The notes under the pieces: generated by a model | Seen by the model: the letters and a program-made list of their open reading frames with translations, nothing else | Databases searched by the model: none | What the model was told of the DNA's origin: nothing | Translations under genes and position numbers: made by a program | In this document: piece by piece, positions 41,366 to 52,854 of the stretch | How positions within the stretch are numbered: position 1 is the first letter of the stretch | Layout: each line of letters opens with the position of its first letter | Origin: Polychytrium aggregatum | Taxonomy: Eukaryota > Chytridiomycota > Chytridiomycetes > Polychytriales | Direction of reading: 5' to 3' | DNA: 64,000 nt | NCBI RefSeq assembly: GCF_025602895.1 | Contig: NW_026516220.1 | Coordinates: 682,001-746,000 of the forward strand

Positions 41366-42260
41366 GCGAGTCCTTGGTTGTTGGATCTGCATCGCTCATC
41401 CCCTCTGTCCCATCCTGTACACGCTTCTTTGTTTCTGCTTTGATATTTTAGATTTTTTCGTTCGTCCATCCCGTCCGCCCGCTGTTTTTCGATATGCCGG
41501 CGGCGGCGGCGGTCATCTCGCACGTCCCCTTCTCGCTATATGTGTTCAAAAGCTCGAGCCCTATATCTGCATGAACCTTTCAGCCACTGTATCACCCCTC
41601 TGCTCCTCCTTCAGGCCAGCTCCTGGTACTGGGGTTCGAGAGTGTTCTTGCTCCACCGGTGATATCTATTTGAATGGAATGAGCAAACCTCTTTCAGGAA
41701 ACCTCATAAACTCCTCTCTCTCATCATTAACCATCGAAGGGACGAGGTCGATGGCTGGTGGTTGAAGTGGCGAGACAAACCAGTTGATGGCGGCCATGCT
41801 TTGGGAAATGTAGTCTTGGATACACTCGGTCGATCCCCTGTGTCGATGTGGGAGTGTGTGCATTCACTCGAGGTGGTGGATGCATTCAGCCCTCTGGACC
41901 AAGTGTGGTGTATCGATATCAAGATGCTCGACCTTCTCAAGTCGCATGGCTTCCCGGCACTGTGAGCACACTCTTTTGGCCATGATTGCAATGAGTGGGT
42001 GCGTACCCAGGTTCCAGAACAAACCAACTGCCCTGGCTCAAAACGGGGTGCCCCATTTCGTTTCGGGAACACTGTAAACATATGTATATTCACGATCCAG
42101 AATGAAAGCCGTCGTTGGCTGTTGAAGCAATCCGCTCTGCTTCGCTTCGTCCACCTTGATAATTCCAAGCCCCTGGCTCAGAAATGCCGGCACATGCCCA
42201 TGCTTCCACCACCCCTTCCATCCTTGCTTGCTTGCTTGCTTGCATCCTTCCTTCTTGCCT
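41366..42260. other. Convergent spacer with fragment of a repeat also found near 61828
   Basis: The segment 41812-41842 (TAGTCTTGGATACACTCGGTCGATCCCCTGT) matches 61822-61852 with one mismatch, and TCGATGTGGGA follows in both after different gaps. A CGGCGG triplet run lies at about 41500-41513, and a CTTG repeat (CTTGCTTGCTTGCTTGC) at about 42224-42243. I see no gene. Confidence 0.5.
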
Positions 42261-43806
42261 CTACTCGTAAAAAAACGCAGGCTGTGACAGAACGTCAGCC
42301 ACAAACCGGCCCATCACATTTGGGTTCTTGACCAGGCTGTCCAGCAGAGAGCCCTCGCAGCTGAGGCCCGTGAACAGGCCGTGGCATGCGGGCTCGCGCG
42401 CAATGTTGCGGAGAACCAGAAGGGCAGTTAGCGGGATACCGACGAGCTCCACGGCGTAACCGCTTCCATCGCTAGCCTGTCGGCCGACAGCTCCACCTCC
42501 GGCATTGACGTTGCCATTGGCGCTGGCGTTCGGGCCGTGCTGTGGCACATGGGCATAGAGAGGCGCCCCATGTGTCTGTGGCGAGTGGTGATAGGAAGAC
42601 TGTGCCATCGTTCCGTGAGCAGCGCTGAGCGGCTTTCTGGAGGGCTGCGCCTGGGTCGTTGCGATGCTAGGTTGTCCCCGCGACGGCTCAGACTTGTCCG
42701 TGCCCGAATCGTCCTTGCCTTGAGACTCTTTTGCTTCCGCCGACTTGGATGCAACCAGATGCGTTGTCAGGTGTGCCTTGAGCGCCTGTAGCGTGCGCTT
42801 GGACACGGTGCAGTGCTTCCACCGGCAAGCATGCTCTGCTGAGCTTCCATCCACATCCATATCGCTGCCAATGTGCTCGTCGCGGATGTGTTTGATAAGC
42901 TCCTCGAGACTGGCGTAGTTTGCTGGACATTGGGGTTGTGGTGCACCCGAAGCGCCCCACCAGCACACATGCTCGGCGGTTGTCGAGGATGGCACCGACA
43001 AGGGCTGGGCATCATCCATCTGTTCGTCCGAGTCTTTCTGTTCGTCCGAGTCCTCCTGTTCGTTGACTGCTCCCTGGGCTGGATCTGAGGACACTGCTGT
43101 TGCTTTCGATCCAGAATCAGTGACAATGGATGTTGAATGGGTTGTCGGCGCAGCAATCGCCGCTGTAGGATCAGAGGCGTTGTCGGTATCGATAGCAGGA
43201 CCGGCCGATGCTGGGGTCGGCGATTCGGTCGTGGCAGCAGAGGTAGCGCTTTGATGCATCTGAGCCGACAGGTGCTGCGTGTAGTTGAGCATCGCTGCTG
43301 ATCCCAGAGTCGACATCGATGTCGATGCCAACACCGCCGCCGCCGCCGCTGCTGCCGCAGCTGATAGCGGTGCTGGCACTGGCACTGGTGCACCTCCGGC
43401 GCTAGGAATAAGCGATGCCAGGTTGGACAGCGAAGCGCCGACAGTCGAGGTCACCGGACCAACTATGGCGGACCGAAGATCTCTGCTTGGGGTCTTGGTC
43501 AGCGCCGGCTTCATGTGGTGAGGACGTGCCCGCTTGGCCATCGATTCATCCTGGCCATCGATGTAGTCATCATCGTCGTCGTCATCTTCGTCGTCCTCAT
43601 CGTCTTCATAACCATCCTCACCATCGCCTTCGTCGTCGTCGTCTTCAAAGTTCTCGTTTTCGTGATGAGGGTCGGTCCCCGATCGCCCCGCATGGGGTTG
43701 GAGGGACATTTCGGGGGCAAACGGTTCCTTTCTTGGTCGACCGCGGGAGCGCTTTATGGACATCGGCGTTGTCGTAGCAGAAGCAGTAGAAGAGGCAGCG
43801 GCGGCA

Positions 43807-43837
<31 letters not shown>

Positions 43838-46654
43838 CGGCAGCTGATGTGTCCATCGGCAACGACTTGATCTGGATCCCGCGAATCTGCATATCGTTGA
43901 GACCCACTCCGAGGGTGGAAGTAAACTCGGACTGGGGAAAGACGACCTTGATATGCTTGAGAAGCTCGTCGATGGGATGCTGGGGCAGCTGGTAGTGGTG
44001 GCAATCGAGGGCATAGGCGTGGTGGAGGGCTGCCACCGACACGAGTCGGCCAGGCTTGGGCTCGCAGCGCAGTTGGAGCCTGGTAAAATATGGTTGTCGA
44101 TGGAGTAAACATGGCACGATGCCAGATGGAGAAGCCATATTGTCAGCTGGTTGTCCATCGCAGTGGTGCAAACTGATGAAAGGCATTGCTTGAAGCAAAC
44201 TGTCGACTCAGCTGTGTTGCAAGCACAACCAGTCATTACGGACGGATTCAGATGCAGATAGAAGCTTACCAGGCCGCAACGGGATCGACCGCCGCCCGAA
44301 TCAGCAGCGGCAGTGCATGCTGTCCCGCAGGATTCAAGCGGCCAGGCTGAGCACCGGGCGGCACAGCATGGCCAATGTCGCCGACCGGATAGCCATTCGA
44401 GGCTGACGCAACAGCGTTCATCGCAGCGGCGCCCGCTGAGTGGTAGTGGGGATACGCTGCATTCGCACCGACTGCTGCCAAGGCAGTCGCGGCCAGAGTC
44501 GGCAGCGTGGATCCAGTCGATGCAGCAGCAAACTTGGGAGCCTTCCACTCAATCAGCCGGATGAGGCTCTTGACCAGACCCGTGCCGCCACAGTTGGCGA
44601 TGCGAATGCACGATTGCGCGCTGCGGTTCGTCAGCTGGTACATGTACTCCAGGATCGACTCGATCAGCTCGTCCTCGTCTCGGAGCAGCAGGAGCGTAAT
44701 CATGCGCGTTGTCACAGTCTCGTCGATCTGGTTGATGACGGCGACGTTGGCCTCCTGCATCGAGAGGCTCGTCAGCGACCGAATCGCACCCAAGACAAAG
44801 CATCGGTCGTTGTCAAAGATCATCTTGCGGAGGCATGCCAGATAGAAATCGTGCTTGCCCCGGAGCATATAGTGCGGTGCGATGCACTCGAATATCTCGA
44901 GTCCGTACGCCTTGATCTGCACAAAGACACTGACGGACGACAGCGCGAGGATCTTGGCAATCATGGTCAGGACCGTGTGATGGGTTGAGAAGAAGCGGCC
45001 GTTTTGATCGAGGCAGCCAAAGTTGCGGATGATGTGGAGGACCTGCAGAAAACGCTCGGTGTTGAGACTGATCTCCTCGGTTTCAAACAGGGTGATGTCG
45101 GTCAGCATCGGAAACTTGCCCAGTAGCGAGACGGATCGGCCGCCTTCGCCGTAGACAGGAAACAGATCCTTCTGAGTCGTCTCAAAGTTATCGGCCACTG
45201 TGTTGAGCACCAAAGTCTCCAGGAACGGCAGCGAAAAGCCAAGGACAGCATCGAGAATATGATGGATCGACGCAACATGGAAAGCTGGATTGCAGTGGCT
45301 TGAGGCTCGTATCAGGATGTTGAAGGCCCAGTCGACTTCGTTGGGCAGCCCCGACTCGAGCGCCAGCAACACTCTGTTCTGGGGGCTGCCGTTGAGATAC
45401 TTTTCTGGTGCCCGAGAATCCAACACAACAGAACAGAGCACCGTCGCGCATGCAGCGATGGATATGAGTGATGCGAGACATACGGTCGACGCAAGGCGAG
45501 CTTCCCAGGCGCAAGGCGACAGTCGCCAGATGCTCACCGTCGCTGGTCTCGAGGATCGAGGGCTTGTATCGGCTCATGCTAGCGCCCATGTTGAGGGCAA
45601 TCTTGCTAGGTGGCACGGCAACGGGCACCATGACCACCCGAGTTGGCGGGGTCCGTTGCAGAGCATCGATGGCTCGATTCCGCTTGAGCATCTCGTTCCG
45701 GAGCACTTCGCCTGGTGACAGACCCGCGACGGGACACAGCAGCTATGAGCATTGTGTGATCCAACCAGAGCGACAGATGCAAGGGCTGCCAAGCAGAAGA
45801 CTGGACAAGGATGGAGTGAAGACACTCCCGACCAGCGGGCGGAGCCCAAGCGCACCTCGTTGCTTCTTTGTGAGAACGACGGGTTCGGGGCTGGCGGTCG
45901 GGTCCGCAGCGGCATGGCTGTCGTCGACAGACGGCTCCGGTCGCTTCTGTTCGTATTCCCGGAGGTATTTTTGGTATATCTGCTTTACAGCATGAGTCCA
46001 ATTGATGCTGCTCTGCGAGAGATCGAGAGAGTCGACGATCTTGGACCACGACCGGTCTGCCACGACCTGCAAAGCGAGCAATGGGAGTTGTTTCCGCAGT
46101 GGCCGAAGGGGGGGGAATCAGCCATATCAGCAAAGTCTTGGATCGCCACAGGATAAGGCTCAAAACGTCGGAGCCAGCAAAAGGATATCCAAATGCAGGT
46201 GTGGAACAAACACAGATGCGTTGGGATCGCATACCTTCTCATAACCGCCGAGAGCAACGACCGAGTTGAAGAGATGCTCCAGATCGAGAGGCTTGCCGCC
46301 CAATGTCGGTGTTGCTGAGAGTGGGGCGCTGGTTTCGGACCAGACATTGAGGGGAGAGAACACGGAGCAAAGAGAACCCCAAATGTCCAGAGGAGACGGC
46401 AATGAGACCGACATAGACGATCAGATCAGGGTTGGTCGACGTAGATACGGCTGCAAACTCCAGTCCGAGCCACACAACCCGGCCGGGAACGACCGCACCA
46501 AGATCCATTGGCGAGTGAGATCGGGAACGGTCGCGATCCACGGACGAGCCCGCCCCGGTATCGAGGAGCGAGAGACAGTGACACAATGGAGCGACATGTA
46601 CCCGTTGCGCTTGTGGAATGCCTCGAGATCTCGAAGGAAGGTTGTCTTGGCCAT
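42261..46654 (-). CDS. RSC9: ARID2/RSC9-like chromatin-remodelling subunit (ARID, ARM-like, RFX, zinc fingers)
   Basis: Six exons, 46654-46602, 46328-46235, 46066-45826, 45711-45484, 45404-44270 and 44079-42261, give 1189 aa with all phases consistent. The ARID domain is assembled from three exons: FLRDLEAFHKRNG, then GGKPLDLEHLFNSVVALGGYEK, then VVADRSWSKIVDSL through QIYQKYLREYE. An all-helical armadillo-like region (about 190-520) follows, then an RFX-type winged helix across the last junction (WLQLRCEPKPGRLVSVAALHHAY through IKVVFPQSEF), a poly-Ala run, an AT-hook (KRSRGRPRKE), a long Asp/Glu run, and two C2H2-like fingers (CWWGA..CPANY..HIRDEH and CRWKHC..HLTTH). Animal ARID2 (PBAF) and yeast Rsc9 (RSC) share this order, so the product should be a DNA-binding subunit of a SWI/SNF-type remodeller. 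Introns use donors GTACAT, GTATGC, GTGTCT, GTATGT and GTAAGC. Confidence 0.85.
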
Positions 46655-47718
46655 GCTGAATTGTCTCTGGGCAAGCGGGCTGGGTGACTATCAGGACGGC
46701 AGGGTCGGCCTGGTTGGAATGACGAGACAGGGCGCGGAAACAGATCCACTCGATCGATGCGGCTGGGCGAATAAACAAGCGGGACTGCAGGGCCGAGAGA
46801 CGCTTGGCCGATCGCCACGGTATGCCGCGAGGATGCTATTCGTCTGTGATCAGGAAGATCGGCGGGATGACGGGTCGCTCTGGCCCAACCCAGATCGACA
46901 GAACGGAACTGGGCTGTCGCTTGGCCAGGGCGAGAAGGCGCTCTCGGTCATGTGAGTGTCACACGCCTGCGCCACAGCGAGTCCAACGCCCCTGTCTTGG
47001 TCCGGCTGGGATGCGCCGAAAGCAGCGCAGGAGTGAGATGCTGGGCGTCTGCAACAGGGCGAGCAGATTTCGCAGCTGCAGAACTCGCCGATGAGACACT
47101 GCTTTTGCATTCCGCCATTGCCGTGCGCTTCATGCACTCTGGACAGTGCCGGGGGTGTCCGATGCGCACGCATGGCCGCGTCTCCCTGAATCAGACCAGC
47201 CCCCCCCCCTCGATCAGCTTAGCGGAAATGCGGATGTGATTGACCTGCCATGGCTCGATCGGCTGCCCATCGAGCTCTGCACTCGCACCCTCATCCAGGC
47301 TCACGCCGTTGGCTGTCTTGCTTTGTCTGGGTTGGCGCTGCTCACCAGTTGCTTCGCGGCAACTTTTGAATCATACGGTAACCACCGCGACGAGCCCCCT
47401 TCTAACGACGCTCGATCGAGAGAAATCAGCAGGTTGGAGGCTGAGAGCCCGCCCGGACTGCCTTACACCACCACAAGTCGAAGCGATCGGTTAGAAACAC
47501 CGCCAGCACACCAACGCCAGAAAACACCGGGCTCACCGCGACGGATCGTCTCAGCGCCGCAGATATCCTTCGGCGGCCGCGACCTCCCCTCTCCACTGTG
47601 GCCTTCCGACGGCTCGGGATCGGTATTCTGGCCAGCGCCATCCTCCCGCCACCTCGACCTCACTCGGCTTTAGCACTGCGAGTTCCCACGCCCGCCGTGC
47701 TTCGTGGCTCAAGCCAGG
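46655..47718. other. 1.1-kb divergent region, RSC9-like / phosphodiesterase
   Basis: An open frame on the plus strand (47146-47673) contains DLPWLDRLPIELCTRTLIQ, faintly F-box-like, but there is no further support and the rest is low-complexity. I treat the region as promoter DNA for both neighbours. A C-run lies at about 47201-47210. Confidence 0.35.
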
Positions 47719-50700
47719 ATGCCGAAACGAATCTCGTTCTCAAAGGAAGCCGGAACCCCGACCGTTCCCACAGTCAACTCCAAAGTGCGCCACATCACCG
47801 ACGCCGAAATCGCGCAGCTGTACCGACGAAGATGGTGGAGACCGCTGCTGTTTGAGTTTTGCAGCTCGGATCTCGAGATCGAGTACCAGACCTGGATCTT
47901 CCAGCAGAGCAGCCCCCAGATCGTGCGCTCGGTGGTGCTTTGGTTCATCATGGCGACGTTCTTTTACGTCCAGTTTTTCGCGCTCAGCTCCTCCCGCGTC
48001 GCCAATTTCTCGCCTTCCATCGCCAACGCAGGTACGGTGCTCGGTGACAGACACGGCTTGGGGGCGCTGCATCGCACCATCGATCAAGCAGCCCTCTGAC
48101 AACACGCAAGCTGTGCAGCGTAGGCGCTCTGTCGTAGCTTGGCGACGAGATAGGAGTCCGCCAGTTCGTTCGTTTCGGTAACGGTCAGCTAACCCTTCTC
48201 CCGGCTGCTTTCATTCAATCTCCTTGCCGCGGACACCAACCTTGGCCGATGCCCACTCGGCGGGCCTGCGCAGTGCTCCTGTGCTCCTGCAACGACTCTT
48301 GTCTGATCGCATACGCATGGACAACCGACCTGTTCTTATTGATCTTTGCCAACTATGTTCCGATGCTGCTGCTTGGCTACCCGATATACAAGTACCCTGA
48401 GTTTTCGTCCAGGTTCCGGATCCGTCCGATCTTTGACCTGGTCATGTACCTGGTGATGGTCGATCTGAATTCAGGTGAGCACCAAGTCCGTTGGTATGGA
48501 TGAGCTATCCGTTGGGTACAGAGAGGACGCCGATGCGGATAACTGGTTGCAGAATGGAAGGTTGTCATAGCTCGGCGGCCAGTGGACGATCATGGGTCGA
48601 GAAGCTGTGTGTCAGAGGCATGACTCATGGATCGATTTCAGCGGGACAAGCTGCTTTGCAACAGCCCACATAACCTGCCACATCCCACCGTCGCTCAATC
48701 TTACGCCGCGAGCCAGGGTTGCGAATGTATATTCAGGACCCCTACGGCAACATGTGGTTCCGCAACATGATGGTCTTCATCTATCTCATCGTCATCCCGA
48801 TGCTGATCACCGTGTCATCCGAGAACACACTGATATTGGGAGCCATCTCAATCGCCATCCACGCCGGACTTTTCTATGTCCAGGGAACCGAGGGCTTGCT
48901 CCGTCCGATCCTGGGAACGCTCTTGGTGTATATGAGCGTGTGCATGCTTGTGGGAACGGGGATTCGCTGGGCATCAGAGCAAGTCAAGCGCCGCGAGTTC
49001 CTCGTCAATATTGGCCTGATCCGCTCCAACAACAAGCTGCGCAACAAGCTGACGGACCTGCAGCAGACCTTTGCACATCGGGTCGCCGATTTCGACTCGC
49101 CGCTCGAGAAGGTGATGCTGACGCTCAAGTCGCTCATGGCCAACCCAAACATGGACGGCGATGTGCACCAGCAGATCGAAGTGATCATGAAGTGGCTCTC
49201 GGCATCCGAATCCATTTTTATGCCCGATTTCGAGGGCGCACTCGCACCCAGCATCAAGCTTGAGGATGAGCAAGAGGTTCGCACATACCAATGCACCAGA
49301 GCCGCGGGTCTGTGGTTGGAGCGGATCCGGAGGCTATGTTTTCGGGGTGATTCTCGCGGGCGGCGGCGCCCTCGCACACACCAAGGCAGCGCTTGGACTC
49401 TATAGTGTATACTGTACGAGTAGACGAAGCTCTGGGTGAATGGAAGGATCTCTGTGTGGGCGAAATATGGCTTTGAGGAGGTCTTGGGCCAAGCCAACCG
49501 CTCATCGGCATGACCGGCGTTGAATGAAACTGATCACGAGCCGCTGGATTTGGACTCGACAGGCGTGGCTGCAGGAAGTCCTTCCGGTGCAGCGACGGTC
49601 CGAGATGCTCCTAAAGAAGCGACAGTCGGAAGACATCCTCCGGGTAACATCAATAAGGCGGCAATATGAAGAGCACGGACAAACCGAGCACCCCGAAAGC
49701 TCGATTTCTAACGAGCCTGATGCCGAGAGCCCGTCGCTGACGACACCCAAGCGCTCCAACAACCCCAACGACGAGTTTCTGGCCAGCTCGATGGACACGC
49801 TCGACTACGAGGGCGTCATTGCCGATCGAGACAAGGTGGTCGAGCTCCTGGGCCAGATTTCGACCTGGAACTGGCCCATCTTTGAGTTTGAGGCCCTGAC
49901 CCACAGCCGCCCTCTCTATGCGCTGTCGATGCACCTGCTGTTCGTCTCTGGCCTGACAGACCGCCTCATGATCCCAAAGAGCGCGATCTCCAAATTCTTG
50001 TTCACGATCGAGTGCAAGTACCGGAATGTGACGTGTGAGTACTGATTGGATATGAATGAGCTGGGTTGCTCCAAGCATGTCTTCTGCGGCGATGCCACTG
50101 TGATTTCTGGCCATTGCACTTCCAAGAGCTCGCAGTGCCACGGGAGTAGGACGGACTCGGGACACTGGCTGGTCGTCTAACAACAATGCACTCCGGCGCA
50201 CCCCGACTTGCCCAGACCACAACTCGACGCACGCTGCGGACGTGCTGCACGCGGTCAATTTCTTCCTCAACCTGCCGTACGTGAAGAACAAGTTGACGGA
50301 TATTGAGCTGCTTGGAAGCTTCCTGGCGGCAATCATTCACGGTATGGGGCCAGTGGGTCAGCTGGAGAGCTGGGGTCGAGCAGAGATGCAGCTCTGGCGA
50401 TGCCACACTCGCTGCGTTGGTGTAGAAAGGTGACCAATGTGTCAACGACGGAACCTGGGATTGGGAACTGGGGCGATCGAGACCCAGCCTTGTGACGCCG
50501 CCAAATGCTGAGAAAGAATCGATACAGGGCGAGTCGGATGCGGGGCTCGCTTGCCAGCCATGCATAGGGAGTGCGGTACTCAGACTCAAGTTACCGCATC
50601 TTACACAACCGGATGATAGACGTCGACCATCCTGGCGTCAACAGCAACTTTTTGATAGCCACCAACAGCCATCTGGCAATGCTGTACAATGACCGGTCAG

Positions 50701-51582
50701 TCCTGGAGAACCACCATGTGTCCATGGGTCTCTCGGTCCTGAAACTGCCGGGCTGCGACATTTTCGAGGGCTTCAGCGATATCGAGTACCGGCTGATACG
50801 CGAGCAGATCATCGACATGGTGCTGGCCACGGATCTGGCGGGGCACTTTGCGATGGTCTCGGCATTCAAAAACAAGGTAGGAGCAGGGCAGAGCGGCGGG
50901 TCCTCTGATCTGCGATGTCGATACATCCGTGCTCCACGGCACCGATCCCACGGCACTGATATGGCTCTGTCCACACAGGTCTGTGCGGCCGAAAACTTCT
51001 CGCTGGACAACAAGGACGACAAGAGCCTGTTTCTGCGGATGACGATCAAGTGCAGCGATGTCTGCAATCTCACAAAGACGTGGGGACTCTATGCCACATG
51101 GACGTCGCGGCTGATGGTCGAGTTTTACAAGCAGGGCGACGAGGAGCGCCGACTGAACCTGCCGGTGAGCCCGTTCATGGACCGCGAAGGCGGCAATATG
51201 TGGGTCGGGCAGCTCAGCTTCCTGGACTTTTTGTGCATGCCAAGTAAGTCGCTGGGGGAGTGGAGATGCGCGGTGTAAGGTCGATGTCGCTGTCGATGTC
51301 GGTCGCCCAGACCGAACCACGGCAATCACAGAGATGCAGCCTTGCCAAGCCGAGCCAGGCCAGGCCAGGCCAATCCAAGGCGGAAGCGTGGCAAAACAGC
51401 ACCGTTGACTCTGGATTTGTAATGCCTGCTACTGGGAAACAGTGTACGAGACCTTTGGGTCGCTTCTGCAGATCCCTGAGGTTATTCAGCACGCCAAGGA
51501 CAACCGTGCGCGAATGCTGCAGAACAAGGATCGAGAGCAGGGCCCACGCCAACGGAAAGCGTCGGTGGCCTTCATGCGCTGA
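47719..51582 (+). CDS. Class I cyclic-nucleotide phosphodiesterase with six N-terminal membrane helices
   Basis: Eight exons, 47719-48031, 48274-48474, 48717-49276, 49575-50034, 50216-50341, 50620-50876, 50979-51243 and 51443-51582, give 773 aa. The N-terminal ~300 residues hold about six hydrophobic helices, for example VVLWFIMATFFYVQFFAL, LFLLIFANYVPMLLLGY, MMVFIYLIVIPMLITV and LLVYMSVCMLVGTGI. A helical linker (about 310-420) leads to a complete PDEase I domain: YHNSTHAADVLH (512-523), HDVDHPG with the metal-binding His and Asp (553-559), a LENHHV block, CSDVCNLTKTW with the third metal-site Asp (about 666) and QLSFLDF carrying the nucleotide-binding Gln. It should hydrolyse cAMP and/or cGMP at a membrane. 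The helices do not resemble microbial rhodopsin as far as I can see. One donor is GTTCGC. Confidence 0.85.
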
Positions 51583-52854
51583 GAACGAAATAGCCGGCGT
51601 TTGTGGGGTCGCAGACGAGGAGCACGCACTCCAGCCGGGCGGCCGCAACCGGATCGCTTGGCAGACGCCGGGAGAATGCCTCCGCATTCTGGTCGACGCA
51701 GGAGCCGGCCAGGGCGAGAGGGGATGCAGTCGAACGCAGCGATCGTGCAAAGCGATGGTGCGAGCGATGGTGCGAGCGATAGACACAGCAAAGACTGCAA
51801 TAGACTTCAAGGCGGATGGACATGCTTCCTGGCACTCATGATACACGGCCGTGGTTTTGGGACGCTTCGACCATCCAGCAGCCGCAAGGGAGGGGGCAGA
51901 GCCGAATTGTTCTGTTCTTGCAACGTGGACGGCCTTGGCTTGGCACCCATGGCTGGGACGGGAGGGACAGCCGGTCCAAGCGAGAGCCTCCAGCCATGAA
52001 GGCGATCGAGGCAGCCAAGCGATTCGAAGCAATCAAGGCTGAACATTTGGCTGGGCATTTGGCTGAACAATCGACACCAACAGAACAGCATCGGCAGCAA
52101 AGCCGGAGAAAGCCCACGACCGGATTCTCCGCGGACAAAGCGAGCCCGTGGGGTCGACGGCGCCTTGGAGGCCAGTGGGGAGGGATCGCCCGCTCTGCTC
52201 CCCAGCCCGCTCTGCCCGCCATGCTCATGCAGATTCATTACAGTTCATCTGCAGCCCATCTGCTGCTCATCTGCTGCTCATCTGCCCGCTCTGCTCGCAG
52301 CCGGCACATGGCCATCTCGCTGCAGCCGCCACGGCCTGGCTGCTCCGTTCGGATGTGTCGGCGATCGTGGCTCGTCGCTCCCCACAGACTTCTCGGCAAC
52401 ACAAACATTGTTTCCGTGGAAGCCATTACAAATGCTGCGTTCCTTGCCGCGCGGCCGATCGTTCTTGGCCCCACGATTTGAAAGCCTGGGTCGCCGTCGG
52501 CCTGCCGTGGCTCCGAGGACCGCATTTATATCCCCTCTGCACCTCGCTCCGTTTCGCCCGCTGTGGGATTCCGCCTCCAGTCCGAATCGTGCGCTCGGTC
52601 GGTCGTTCGCTCGCTCGCTCATTCGCTTGAGCACCATTTCCCAAGTCTCTGCCATTCGGGATCTGCACAAAGGCAATCCCTCAGTTTCGCTGTCGGCGTT
52701 GCCCGCTCGACTGAATTGCTCAACGAGCATCGCAGCTCCCTTTCTCTCATCATCCATCGCTTGCATTCTTGCAGCCTCTCTCCTCGCCAGCCATCACGGC
52801 AAGCAGCTCAGAAACCAACCAAACAAAGCAACTTGAAATTCAACCCGAGCAGCA
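51583..52854. promoter_or_regulatory. Phosphodiesterase 3' region and ABC transporter promoter
   Basis: This 1.27-kb spacer holds a repeat of CATCTGCTGCTCATCTG units at about 52250-52285 and TTTATAT at about 52525-52531. CTCGCTCG repeats lie near 52603-52622. The unspliced frames here look non-coding. Confidence 0.4.

Noticed and set aside
47146-47673. Plus-strand frame with an F-box-like DLPWLDRLPIEL segment
   Set aside because: Only a few positions match, no second domain follows, and the region is the divergent promoter of two real genes.
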